A stretch of 64,000 bases of DNA from Saccharomyces paradoxus. Its lineage: Eukaryota > Ascomycota > Saccharomycetes > Saccharomycetales > Saccharomycetaceae. Under the pieces are notes generated by a model that had not been told where the DNA came from, made no database searches, and saw only the letters and a list, made by a program, of their open reading frames with translations. A program made the position numbers and the translations under genes. Below, in pieces: positions 23,020 to 40,818 of this stretch. The DNA lies in NCBI RefSeq assembly GCF_002079055.1, contig NC_018044.1, positions 1-64,000 of the forward strand, given 5' to 3'. Positions within the stretch are counted from its first letter, which is position 1. Every line of letters starts with the position of its first letter.

Positions 23020-23409
23020 ATAGATATAATAAGAATATTAAAAATATTATTAATTAATAATATTAATAATATTACGAAAGAGAGTATTAATTTCATAAAA
23101 TATATATATATATAATTTAAATGATTTTAATATATATATATATTATATTATAAATTATGATACATTTATATAAATAATATATATATAAAAATAATTATAC
23201 TATTACTTTATAATATATAAAATTTATAAAGATATAAAAATAATTGTTTAAAGTTATAACTAAAATATTATATAATATTAATTAATAATTAATGTTATAA
23301 ATTTAACTATGTTATGTTATAAATGATATAATATATATTTTAATTAATTATTAATGAATATAATAATTATAATATTATTAAAATTAATATATAAATAAAA
23401 AAAGTAAAA

Positions 23410-30649
<7,240 letters not shown>

Positions 30650-30718
30650 GTTATAAAATTTAATTATTTACTTAATAATTAAAAAGTAAATATTATATCT
30701 AAAACTTAATATATATAT

Positions 30719-30730
30719 AATAATATTCTT
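30719..30730 (+). terminator. COX1 3' processing dodecamer
   Basis: Exact AATAATATTCTT, 70 bases after the COX1 stop, separating COX1 from the ATP8/ATP6 mRNA. Confidence 0.92.
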
Positions 30731-31613
30731 ATAAAAAATAAAAATATAAAATTTATTAAAATATCTTAATATATTTATATAAATAAATATTAATATAATC
30801 CTATTATATATATATATATATAAAATAATATATATATATAATTAATATAAATAATATTTATAATTATTTTTTAATAATATATATAATTTAATATATTAAT
30901 GAATATTATATAATTATTAAATATATTATAATATTATTATTATTTTATAATAAAAATATTTTTAATACAAATTATTATTATTTATTATTTATAAATATAT
31001 AATAGTATATTTAGTATTATTAATACTAAATAAAATATAATTATAATTAGGATCTAACAATACATTTATCTGATTAATATTAATATTAATATTTATATTA
31101 ATAAACGGGTTAAATTAATTGTATCCAATTTAATTAAATTATAGGTATATTATTTATAATATTAATATATTGTTTTATTAAAAAGATAAAAATAGTTTTT
31201 ATTTTATATATAAATATAGGATATAAATAAATATATTATAGTTCCAATTGGGCCCCGGTCACGGGAGCCGGAACCCCGAAAGGAGAATATATTAAGAATA
31301 TATTTATATTTTACATATAATTATTTATAATATAAATATTTCCATAAAACCGGACTAATGTAATTATTTAATAATTTATTTAATAATTTATTAAAATAAA
31401 TATTTACATTTGATAATATTTATATTATGTCAGTTATTTTATATTAATGTTTAATCTATTATAATATTTTTTTATAAATATATTATTTATTTATATTAAT
31501 TATATATATATATTATTTTTATAATATATATATATTTTTATTAAATATTTATTAAATATTTATTAAATTATTATAATGTTGTTATTAATCTTATATAAAA
31601 AATATATAAAAAA
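30731..31613. other. COX1-ATP8 spacer
   Basis: AT-rich. A decayed cluster-like stretch near 31050-31150 (AATTGTATCCAATTTAATT) and a GC cluster at 31241-31286. The last 300 bases form the ATP8 5' leader. No gene is seen. Confidence 0.65.
31241..31286. repeat. GC cluster
   Basis: GTTCCAATTGGGCCCCGG, then CGGGAGCCGGAACCCCG; the reverse-oriented form of the 8713 family. Confidence 0.88.
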
Positions 31614-31760
31614 ATGCCACAATTAGTTCCATTTTATTTTATGAATCAATTAACATATGGTTTCTTATTAATGATTCTATTATTAATTTTATTCTCACAA
31701 TTCTTTTTACCTATAATTTTAAGATTATATGTATCTAGATTATTTATTTCTAAATTATAA
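31614..31760 (+). CDS. ATP8: ATP synthase subunit 8
   Basis: Small membrane subunit of the F1Fo ATP synthase stator. 48 residues, as in S. cerevisiae, starting MPQLVPFYFMNQLTYGF, with one membrane helix (about residues 12-35) and a basic C-terminal tail (LRLYVSRLFISKL). Too short for most ORF screens, but the MPQLVPF start is diagnostic. Lies 630 bases before ATP6 and no dodecamer separates them, so both are probably on one mRNA. Confidence 0.98.
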   Translation: MPQLVPFYFMNQLTYGFLLMILLLILFSQFFLPIILRLYVSRLFISKL

Positions 31761-32389
31761 TATTATTTATATGATTTATTTATTTAAATAAACATAATAA
31801 AATTATTCTATTAATAAAAAATAATATTTATGTTTATTTATATATATATAATAATTAATAATTTATATATTTATATATTTATATATTTATATTGAATACA
31901 ATTTAATCGAATAGTATTATATTATATTATTCATCAAATAATATTAATATTTATTTCATAAGTAAATAACAATATTATATATTATTATATAATTATAATA
32001 TATTAATTTAGAAATAAAATATTAATAAGAATTATATATTATATATTATATTAATAAGGAGGTTTTTACCATTAATAAATTATTATTATTTTTAATAATC
32101 ATTTATGATTTATTATTAATAAATAATATATGGTTAAGGATTCTTTATTAATTGTAATAAATTAATAATTATAAAAATTCTTATATTAATAAAAATTATT
32201 AAATACAAATATTATATATATATAATTCATTATATATATATATATATAATAATTAATCTTATTTTTATCTTTATATTTATTAATATATTTATATATATTA
32301 TATATTTTATATTATATAAATTATATTATAATTAAAGATTATTATGATTAATTATTTATAAGTTATAGTTTATAAATTTATATATTATT
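31761..32389. other. ATP8-ATP6 spacer / ATP6 leader
   Basis: AT-rich with decayed cluster-like sequence (CAATTTAATCGAATAG ... TTATTCATCAAATAATATT, 31899-31948) and TAAGGAGGTTTTTACC near 32054. No gene is seen. Confidence 0.6.
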
Positions 32390-33169
32390 ATGTTTAATTT
32401 ATTAAATACATATATTACATCACCATTAGATCAATTTGAAATTAGACTATTATTTGGTTTACAATCATCATTTATTGATTTAAGTTGTTTAAATTTAACA
32501 ACATTTTCATTATATACTATTATTGTATTATTAGTTATTATAAGTTTATATCTATTAACTAATAATAATAATAAAATTATTGGTTCAAGATGATTAATTT
32601 CACAAGAAGCTATTTATGATACTATTATAAATATGCTTAAAGGACAAATTGGAGGTAAAAATTGAGGTTTATATTTCCCTATAATCTTTACATTATTTAT
32701 GTTTATTTTTATTGCTAATTTAATTAGTATGATCCCATATTCATTTGCATTATCAGCTCATTTAGTATTTATTATCTCTTTAAGTATTATTATTTGATTA
32801 GGTAATACTATTTTAGGTTTATATAAACATGGTTGAGTATTCTTCTCATTATTCGTACCTGCTGGTACACCATTACCATTAGTACCTTTATTAGTTATTA
32901 TTGAAACTTTATCTTATTTCGCTAGAGCTATTTCATTAGGTTTAAGATTAGGTTCTAATATCTTAGCTGGTCATTTATTAATGGTTATTTTAGGTGGTTT
33001 ACTATTTAATTTTATGTTAATTAATTTATTTACTTTAGTATTCGGTTTTGTACCTTTAGCTATAATCTTAGCTATTATGATTTTAGAATTCGCTATTGGT
33101 ATTATCCAAGCTTATGTTTGACTTATCTTAACAGCATCATATTTAAAAGATGCAGTATACTTACATTAA
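32390..33169 (+). CDS. ATP6: ATP synthase subunit a (subunit 6)
   Basis: Proton-channel subunit of the Fo sector. 259 residues, as in S. cerevisiae. [19 protein letters not shown] includes the ten-residue leader that Atp23 removes in yeast. Several membrane helices follow; the channel arginine is in [15 protein letters not shown], and the C-terminus carries [17 protein letters not shown] codons fall at threonine sites (NMTKGQIGG, YVWTIL), again supporting CTN as Thr. Next comes a dodecamer at 33247. The ENS2-type endonuclease found after ATP6 in S. cerevisiae is absent here. Confidence 0.99.
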
Positions 33170-33246
33170 ATTATAAAATAAAAATTATAAATAAAATGAT
33201 TTATATATAAAAGTATTAAACTTATAATAAATATACCCCACTTTTT

Positions 33247-33258
33247 AATAATATTCTT
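33247..33258 (+). terminator. ATP8/ATP6 3' processing dodecamer
   Basis: Exact AATAATATTCTT, 78 bases after the ATP6 stop. Confidence 0.92.
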
Positions 33259-33681
33259 TTATTTCATATAAATATCTATTTATTGATATTATTATTATTA
33301 TACCTTTTTTTATATATTTAATAATTCTTATTATACCTTTTTATTTATATTATATGATTAATATAATATAATATATTATTAATGTTACTTATTTTTTATT
33401 ATTATTAAATCTTTATTTATTTAATTATATATTATATATAAATTATATATAATAAAATTATTAGTTATTATTAATGTTATATATAATATAATATAATAGA
33501 ATATATATATTATTTAAATATATTTATATAATATTTAATATAAAATACATAATTAATATTATTATAAATAATATTTATTATAAATAATAATAATAAAATA
33601 TAATATAATATAATATAATATAATAGAAAAATGGAATTGTATATTATTAATGATAAATCATAAATTAATAAAATATTAATT

Positions 33682-33730
33682 TACTCCTTTTTGGGTTTTC
33701 GATTACTATATCGATACCTCAATTGGAACT
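33682..33730. repeat. Decayed GC cluster
   Basis: ACTCCTTTTTGGGTTTTCG, then ATCGATACCTCAATTGGAACT: the 8713-family frame with most G and C changed to A and T. A visible case of cluster decay. Confidence 0.7.
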
Positions 33731-34287
33731 ATTTATTAATTCCTCTCCATAATTATAATTATAATTAGGACACAATTAAATCTCATTGTTAATTAGAAAA
33801 ATATTTATTCTAATTAATTTAACTATGAAAGTTATTAATTATTATTAATAAATCTTTATAATGTAATACAATATAATATAATTAATAGAACACTATTATG
33901 TTATTTATTGAAATTAAATTATATTATATTAATTCTAATTTTATTATGAAGATTATATTTTTATAAATTATGAATCTATATTATTATTATTTAATATATT
34001 TATAATATTATATATAATTATAATTATAAATAATTAATATAATAATTTTATTAATAAAATATTATTAAAGATATAATATTAATAATAAAAATATAAAAAA
34101 TAATATTTATACTTTAATAGTATTTATAATAATTATAATGAAGATGAATATTTTTTATTATTATTTATAATAAATTTATATAAAGTAATATATATATATT
34201 TGTATTTATTTTTTTAATATATATAATATATATATATTATTAAAAAGAGATATTTAGATATTTTTTATCTTTATTATTTTTGCAAAT

Positions 34288-34580
34288 ATATAAGTAATAA
34301 ATTAAATTTTATAGGGGGAGGGGGTGGGTGATTAGAAACTTAACTGAATAATTTATATAAAGCATACATAAAATAAAATTTAATAATATAATCAATAGAT
34401 AATAATTATAAAATAATTAATTATATAATAAAAATAATGTATAAACAATATAATAAATTATATAAAATAAAATATAAATCATAAATAAAAACCAAATAAA
34501 TAATATAATAAATGATAAACAAGAAGAAATCCGGGTCCCATAATAAATTATTATTGAAAATAATAATTGGGACCCCCACC
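34288..34580 (+). other. ori/rep replication origin (plus orientation)
   Basis: Promoter ATATAAGTA (34288-34296), a spacer AATTAAATTTTATA, cluster C AGGGGGAGGGGGTGGGTGAT, about 190 AT-rich bases with AAAGCATACATAAAATA, then AAGAAGAAATCCGGGTCCC and the rest of cluster A ending GGGACCCCCACC. Full layout, but the promoter is separated from cluster C by the spacer, as in four of the six elements here. Confidence 0.88.
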
Positions 34581-34840
34581 ATTAAATTAAAATAAAAATA
34601 TAAATAATTAAATATATATATATTAATAATAATTTATATATTATTAATAATAATAATAATAAATAATAAATATTAATTAATCAATAATGATTATAAATAT
34701 TTTATTAATATAAATTATAACTAGATTATTTTATTAGTTTCAAGAGAAATTTATATATATTTTTTTATAAGTATTTTATATTATATAAATATTTAATGTT
34801 TATAATAAATAATATTTATTAGATGTATAATTATATATAT

Positions 34841-34865
34841 GTAATACAAGTAATGTTTATCCTAC
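34841..34865 (+). repeat. Truncated low-GC hairpin
   Basis: GTAATACAAGTAATGTTTATCC: both outer arms of the hairpin seen at 35609, with loop and inner arms lost. Confidence 0.55.
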
Positions 34866-35608
34866 TTTTTAATAATTATTAATAAATATATTTATCTTTT
34901 TATAAATAATAAATTATAATAATTTATTATATTAATTTAATAATAATTTTAATATAATTTATACCTTTATGATTAATATAATAATTAATTATTTTAACTA
35001 ATTTATATATTTAATAATAAAAATAATATATATATATATTATATATAGTCCAAAATATTAATTTCTTATAAAAATTTATTAATAATAATAATAATATATA
35101 AGTTATATAAATAATATGTTATATATAAAAAATAAAATAAATACAAAATATTAAAAGTATTTTAATAAATAAAAAATTCATATTTATAATAATAAATAAG
35201 TAAATATAAAAATCCTATTAATATTTATTTTATAAATAATAAAAATATCATATATAAATAATAAATATTAAATATAATATATAATAATATATAATATAAT
35301 ATAATTACATAATTATAATTAATAATTAAGGGAATAATATAAATAATAATATTTTATATAATAATAATAATATATTAATATAACTTCATTATTAATAAAT
35401 ATCAATTATTATAAAAAGTAGATATAAATTTCATATTATAATATAATATAATATAATATAATTAAAGATTATCATAATTTAAACAGATATTATAATTAAA
35501 AATGGAATAATAATTATTATATATTTAATAAAGTTTATAATATCTATAAATTTATAATAAAGTAAAAATAGTAATAATATTATTTTCAATTAATTATATA
35601 ATATAATG

Positions 35609-35661
35609 TAATACGGATCAAACATTACCCGTTGTTCACAGGCAATGTTTGATCCTATTGT
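35609..35661 (+). repeat. Low-GC hairpin beside ori region
   Basis: TAATACGGATCAAACATTACC and GGCAATGTTTGATCCTATTG pair around CGTTGTTCACA. It shares the GTTGTTCAC loop with the GC clusters at 36728 and 37637. Confidence 0.8.
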
Positions 35662-36244
35662 ATATAATTATTAATAAAAGTAAATATTACTCCTTTCAAT
35701 ATTAATACTTTATAAATAAAAACATTTAATAAATATCATTTTATTGATATTATAATTATTGTAATTAATATTACTTATTTAATATATAATATTTATATAT
35801 ATATATATATATATACGATTTAGATTTCTTTTTATTAAATTATAATTTAATATTTATTATTTATAAATATCTTTATTTTATTAAAGTATGAATATTATTA
35901 TTATTATTATTATTTAATAACCTCTCATTTATATATTTTTTTATTTTATAATTTTCTATTATTAAAACCTTATTAATTCAACTTACTTGTTTGTATTATC
36001 CACTGTATAATGTTAATGTTAATGTTAATGTTAATATTAATATTAATATTAATATCATGAGGTGTAATAATAATTTTATAAATATATATAAAAATATAAT
36101 ATTAATAATTTAAATAAATAATATTTTATTTAAGATTTTATTAATTAAGTTTATTATAAATTTTTATATAAAGTAATATATTATATATAATTATATATAA
36201 AAAATATATTTATATATATTTTTAAATAAGATAATTTTGTAATT

Positions 36245-36572
36245 ATATAAGTAATTAATTTTATAGGGAAAGGGGACGGATGATAATAACTAAATCTTCA
36301 ATAAATATTAAGCATATATAAGATAATATTAAATAATATAATCAATTAAATATATTATTATAATATAATATAATTAATAATATAATAAAAAGTATAAAAA
36401 AAAATATAAAAATTAAATAATATAAATATAAATTTTAAATAAAACTCCTATCGGGGTTTCGGTTTCCGTAACCGGGCCCCGAAACTTAATATCTAAAATA
36501 ATTAAATAAGAACAAGTAGATATCCGGGTCCCATAATAAATTATTATTAAAAATAATAATTGGGACCCCACC
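36245..36572 (+). other. ori/rep element, decayed and split by a GC cluster
   Basis: Promoter ATATAAGTA (36245-36253), weak cluster C (AGGGAAAGGGGACGGATGAT), AT-rich middle, an inserted GC cluster (36444-36486), and cluster A from ATATCCGGGTCCC to TTGGGACCCCA. C-cluster changes and the insertion suggest an inactive copy. Confidence 0.8.
36444..36486. repeat. GC cluster inside an ori/rep element
   Basis: CTCCTATCGGGGTTTCGG with CGTAACCGGGCCCCGAAAC; 8713 family with G-to-A and C-to-T differences. Confidence 0.88.
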
Positions 36573-36576
36573 TATA

Positions 36577-36727
36577 ATATAAATATAAAATATATATATT
36601 AATATAAATATAATATAAATATAAAATATATATATTAATATAAATATAAATATAATATAAATAAAAAATATATATATAAATATAAATATAATATAAATAA
36701 AAAATATATATATTAATATAAATATAA
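36577..36727. repeat. AT tandem array between ori and GC cluster
   Basis: Repeated units of about 35-40 bases built from AATATAAATATAA and AATATATATATTAA. It creates two overlapping minus-strand frames of Ile/Tyr repeats that are not genes. Confidence 0.75.
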
Positions 36728-36778
36728 ACCCCGCGGGCGCCAATCCGGTTGTTCACCGGATTGGTCCCGTGGGGGGGA
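36728..36778 (+). repeat. GC cluster of the GTTCAC-loop family
   Basis: CCCCGCGGGCGCC, then the perfect stem AATCCGG/CCGGATT around TTGTTCA, then GGTCCCGTGGGGG. Near-identical to 37637. Confidence 0.92.
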
Positions 36779-37128
36779 TTAAATATATATATAAATAATT
36801 ATTAGTATAATATATTATTAATAAATAATAAATAAATAAAAATAATAAATATTTATTTATTAATTAATTAATTAATTAATAATGATTATAATTTCTTTAT
36901 AAATAATATTAATAATAATAATATGAATAATTTTAATTAATATAAATTATATAATCCTTGCAATTATATTTACAATTAGGGCGTCAATATTACCAATTGT
37001 GTTATATTATATTATTCACCAGATAATATTAATTTCATGAGGGGGGGGGATAATAAAATATACTTTTATATATAAATTAATAATATTTTAATATTTTAAT
37101 ATTTGTTAGGTATATAATTATATATAAT

Positions 37129-37181
37129 GTAATACGGGTAAACATTACCCGTTGTTCACGGGCAATGTTTACCCTATTGTA
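37129..37181 (+). repeat. Low-GC hairpin beside ori region
   Basis: GTAATACGGGTAAACATTACC and GGCAATGTTTACCCTATTGT around CGTTGTTCACG. Confidence 0.8.
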
Positions 37182-37636
37182 TATAATTCTTAATAAATAT
37201 ACTTACCTCTTTATAAATAAAAATTATAATTCAAATTTAATTGTAGAATATTTATTATATTAATTTTATAATAATTTTAATAATAATTTATACCTTTTTA
37301 TGATTAATATAATAACTTATTATTTTAATTACTTTATATATTATAATATAATAATAAATTATATATATATATATATATTATAATATAATATAATATAATC
37401 AAAGAAAATATTAATTTATTATTAAGATTTATTAATAATAATAATAATAATATATAAAATGTATAAATATTATATATATATAAAAAATAAATATATATAA
37501 AATATAGAAAGTATTTTAATAAATAATATAAAATTAATATTTATAATAATAAATAAGTAGATATTTATATCTCATTAATAATAATAAAAATAATTAAGAT
37601 TATATATATATAAATATAAATATAATATAAATATAA

Positions 37637-37683
37637 ACCCCGCGGGCGCCAATCCGGTTGTTCACCGGATTGGTCCCGTGGGG
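37637..37683 (+). repeat. GC cluster of the GTTCAC-loop family
   Basis: Copy of the cluster at 36728; both are preceded by a run of AATATAAATATAA. Confidence 0.92.
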
Positions 37684-37944
37684 AAATATAAATATAATAT
37701 TTAAATAATAATAATAATTATAATTTATAATAATAATATATTAATATAATTTCATTATTAATTAACATTTATTATTATATATAAACTCTATATTATAATA
37801 AAGAATATTATAATAAAAATATAGATCAATTATAATTTTAAATTAAATAATAATTATTATATATTTAATAAAGTTTATAATATATAATTTATTTATTTTA
37901 ATAGATAGATAATAATAATATTACCTTCAATTAATTATATAATA

Positions 37945-37991
37945 TGGGTCAAACATTATTCATTATTCATTGACAATTGTTTAATCTTATT
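37945..37991 (+). repeat. Decayed low-GC hairpin
   Basis: GGGTCAAACATTATTCATTA followed by GACAATTGTTTAATC, matching the 35609 hairpin with several differences. Confidence 0.5.
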
Positions 37992-38014
37992 ATATATATA
38001 TAATTATTAATAAA

Positions 38015-38067
38015 GTGAGGGACCCCCTCCCACCCATCGTGGGGAGGGGGGGACCGAACCCCTCGTT
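38015..38067. repeat. GC cluster
   Basis: GTGAGGGACCCCCTCCC and GGGGAGGGGGGGACCGAAC: the reverse orientation of the 4511 first-half family. Confidence 0.9.
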
Positions 38068-38473
38068 CTAATTAATTAATTGAATTTTAATATGGAATCA
38101 ATAAAAATATCCATAAGAATAAATATAAAAATAAGAATATTCTGATTAATGAAGAGTTTGATATTTTAATATTTATATTGATATCTAATTTATTATAAAA
38201 AAATACTTTTTATTTGTAATATATATATATATTATAAATTAATATATAATTTATACTTTTAATGATTAATATATTAAATTTACTTTTTATTAATATTTAT
38301 TTAATTATAATATATATAGGTTTTTATTTATATTATATAAATTTAAATAAATAAATAAATCATATAAATAATATAAAAAAGATATATAAATAATATAAAA
38401 AAAAGTGTATTAAAACATATTAAATATATCATAAATTTAATTAATATTATAATAATTTATAATGATAAGATAT

Positions 38474-38520
38474 CTGGGGTCCATAAATAATTATTATTAT
38501 CGATAATAATAGGGACCCCC
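38474..38520 (+). repeat. ori/rep cluster-A remnant
   Basis: ATATCTGGGGTCC and ATAATAGGGACCCCCC around TATTATTATCGATAATA. No C cluster lies nearby. Confidence 0.7.
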
Positions 38521-38685
38521 CTACCTATTCTATAAATAAAAATCTAAATATAAATATATAAATATAATAAATAAAAATTAATAATATATATATAATTATA
38601 ATAAAAATAATATATAATATATAATAAAAGATAACTTATTAATATAATATAATATTAAAAATATAATTCATAATAATAATAAATA

Positions 38686-38768
38686 GTCCAGTCCGCACCA
38701 TGGGAGGACCGATCCCCGAAGGAGTGAGGGACCCCCTCCCTAACGGGAGGGGTGACCGAACCCCTCGT
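38686..38768. repeat. Double GC cluster
   Basis: GTCCAGTCCGCACCATGGG, then GGAGTGAGGGACCCCCTCCC, then GGGAGGGGTGACCGAAC: two joined families in reverse orientation. Confidence 0.88.
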
Positions 38769-38806
38769 TATTTATATATATTAATATATAATTTAATATA
38801 ATATAC

Positions 38807-38847
38807 AAGTTTCGGGGGTCGGGCCAGGGACCGGAACCCCGAAAGGA
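38807..38847. repeat. GC cluster
   Basis: GTTTCGGGGGTCGGGCC and GGGACCGGAACCCCGAAAGG; reverse orientation of the cluster in the aI5beta ORF. Confidence 0.88.
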
Positions 38848-38963
38848 AATTATATAAATATTATTTATCTCCTTTTTTTTTAATTAATAAAAATAAATTA
38901 AGAATAATAATACTCTTATCAGGATTCCAATTAATTAATTTGAACGAGGGGTTCACACCTATA

Positions 38964-39030
38964 TAAATATAAATAATAAATATAAATAATAAATATAAAT
39001 AATAAATATAAATAATAAATATAAATATAA
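38964..39030. repeat. 13-bp tandem repeat
   Basis: About five units of AAATATAAATAAT, directly after a decayed cluster with GAGGGGTTCACACCTATATA. Confidence 0.8.
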
Positions 39031-39351
39031 GATATTTATTAATAATAATAATTATAATTTATAATAATAATTTAATTAATTAATTAATAACAAATATAAA
39101 AAAATAATATAATTTATAATAGATTTCTATATATATATATAAAATAAGATATTTATTTCTTTATTTTATTTTTTTAATAATATATTCATATAAAGTATAT
39201 ATATATAATAATTACAAAAAATAATTATTAAATAAATAATTATAAAAATATTAAAAAAGGGTATATTATAAAATTATTATAAGTATATATAATTATATAT
39301 AATAACTTATTTATATATATGGTCTTAATATTAATTTTTATAAGTAATATT

Positions 39352-39360
39352 ATATAAGTA
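39352..39360 (+). promoter_or_regulatory. Promoter for tRNA-Glu/COB
   Basis: Exact ATATAAGTA about 400 bases before tRNA-Glu. Two variant sites TTATAAGTA lie just upstream (39277-39285 and 39338-39346), so initiation may be spread. In S. cerevisiae tRNA-Glu and COB share one promoter upstream of the tRNA. Confidence 0.75.
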
Positions 39361-39456
39361 ATATATAAAAAAGTAATATTATAATATATTTTATAAAAAT
39401 AACAAGATAAAGAATAATTATAATTCAATTTATATATTAATAGTAATAATATAAAT

Positions 39457-39545
39457 AACGAGGGGTTCGGTCACCCCTCCCTAACGGGAGGGGGGTCCCT
39501 CACTCCTATCGGGGTTCCGGTTCCCGTAACCGGGCCCCGGAACTA
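39457..39545. repeat. Double GC cluster
   Basis: Nearly the same joined pair as 4511-4598, with one extra G in the G-run. It sits between the COB promoter and tRNA-Glu, so it would be in the primary transcript. Confidence 0.92.
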
Positions 39546-39758
39546 AATAATAATGATTATAAATATAAATTTTAAATAAATTAATAAAATTAATATATAT
39601 ATGTATATATATATATATAAAAAAGTATTTAAATAGTCCTTACTTCAATATGAATTTTATATAAGTTTAAATAGTAATTATAATAAAAAGAGTAATAATA
39701 ATTTAATAAATAATTTTAATAATAATAATAATATATATATATATTATTAATAAATATA

Positions 39759-39830
39759 GACCTTATCGTCTAATGGTTACGACATCACCTCTTCATGTTG
39801 ATAATATCGGTTCGATTCCGATTAAGGTTA
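39759..39830 (+). tRNA. tE(UUC): tRNA-Glu (UUC)
   Basis: Acceptor GACCTTA with TAAGGTT (including an A-T second pair and G-T first pair); anticodon TTC; T-arm ATCGGTTCGATTCCGAT. Its 3' end processing would free the COB mRNA. Confidence 0.96.
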
Positions 39831-40818
39831 TTCATAATAATAAATATTTGTAAAAAGTATATATAATTTAATATATTCTTTTATTAATTAATAATTATAA
39901 ATAATATACATTATATAAAATACATCTTAATTATATTTTTATTTTTTTATAATATATTCATAATAATAAATACCGATTGTTATTATACTATAATAAAATA
40001 TATAATATATTTTTTCATTATAATATTTTAAATAAATATTCTAATAAATTATATAAATAATATTTATGTATAATAATAATAATAATAATTGTTATTAATT
40101 AATTCTATAATTATTATATATTTTTATATAATATATAAATATATAATAATATAATTTATATTTTCTTTTTATAATTTTTTTATAAATTATAATAATATAA
40201 TTTTATAGAATATAGATTAATAATAATATAAATAACATATTAACAATATATTAATTATTGTTAATATAATAATAATAATAATAATAATAACAATTTTAAT
40301 AAATAGTATAAAAATTATTAATATTATATAAATATAATATTAATATAAAAATCTTTCATAATATTAATTATTATTAAATAATAATAATATCATTAATATT
40401 AATATAATCATTAATATTATTTAATTATCTTAATAATATTAAAATATAAATATTATTAACTTTTTATTTTTTTAATAATGATATAATATAATATAAATTA
40501 ATATTTAATAAATAATAATAATAATATTAATAAATTTTATATATTTAATTATATAATGAAAGAGTGATAATACCATAAATAAATTATAATTTCTATATAA
40601 TAAATATAGATATATAATAAATAATATGGTTTATAATTTTTTTTTATATTATTTATCATATTTATAATATAATTATATATATAATTTAAAATATATATAT
40701 ATATAATAAGTATTAATTAATAATATATTTATTTTATATATTGTTAATTAATATATATAATATTAGTAATAAATATAAGAATTTATTATTAATATTTATA
40801 AAAATAAATAATAATAGT
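39831..40818. other. COB 5' leader region
   Basis: AT-rich, about 990 bases from tRNA-Glu to the COB ATG, with AAT repeats near 40072-40090 and 40268-40291. In S. cerevisiae this leader carries Cbp1-dependent stability and Cbs1/2 translation elements; I cannot point to the exact sites. Confidence 0.6.

Larger units (their letters stand above)
16090..23409. other. 7.3 kb gene-free region between the COX2 block and COX1
   Basis: In S. cerevisiae the tRNA-Phe to 15S rRNA block lies between COX2 and COX1; here it is missing from this place. What remains is AT-rich DNA with GC clusters, two full ori/rep elements (19666 and 22156) and four cluster-A remnants, all in minus orientation, plus at least three low-GC hairpins. 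COX1's promoter is near the right end (23011). The only long frames are low-complexity and partly cover ori sequences. Confidence 0.75.
33259..39758. other. 6.5 kb gene-free region ATP6 to tRNA-Glu
   Basis: AT-rich with many GC clusters, two full plus-orientation ori/rep elements (34288 and 36245), a cluster-A remnant (38474), low-GC hairpins, and promoter sites near the right end. There is no LAGLIDADG ORF relic where S. cerevisiae has ENS2. The minus-strand frames at 36486-36756 are AT repeats plus ori sequence. Confidence 0.7.

Noticed and set aside
36486-36756. Two overlapping minus-strand frames of 69 and 85 codons
   Set aside because: They translate an AT tandem array plus ori cluster A and part of a GC cluster; Ile/Tyr repeats with no family features.
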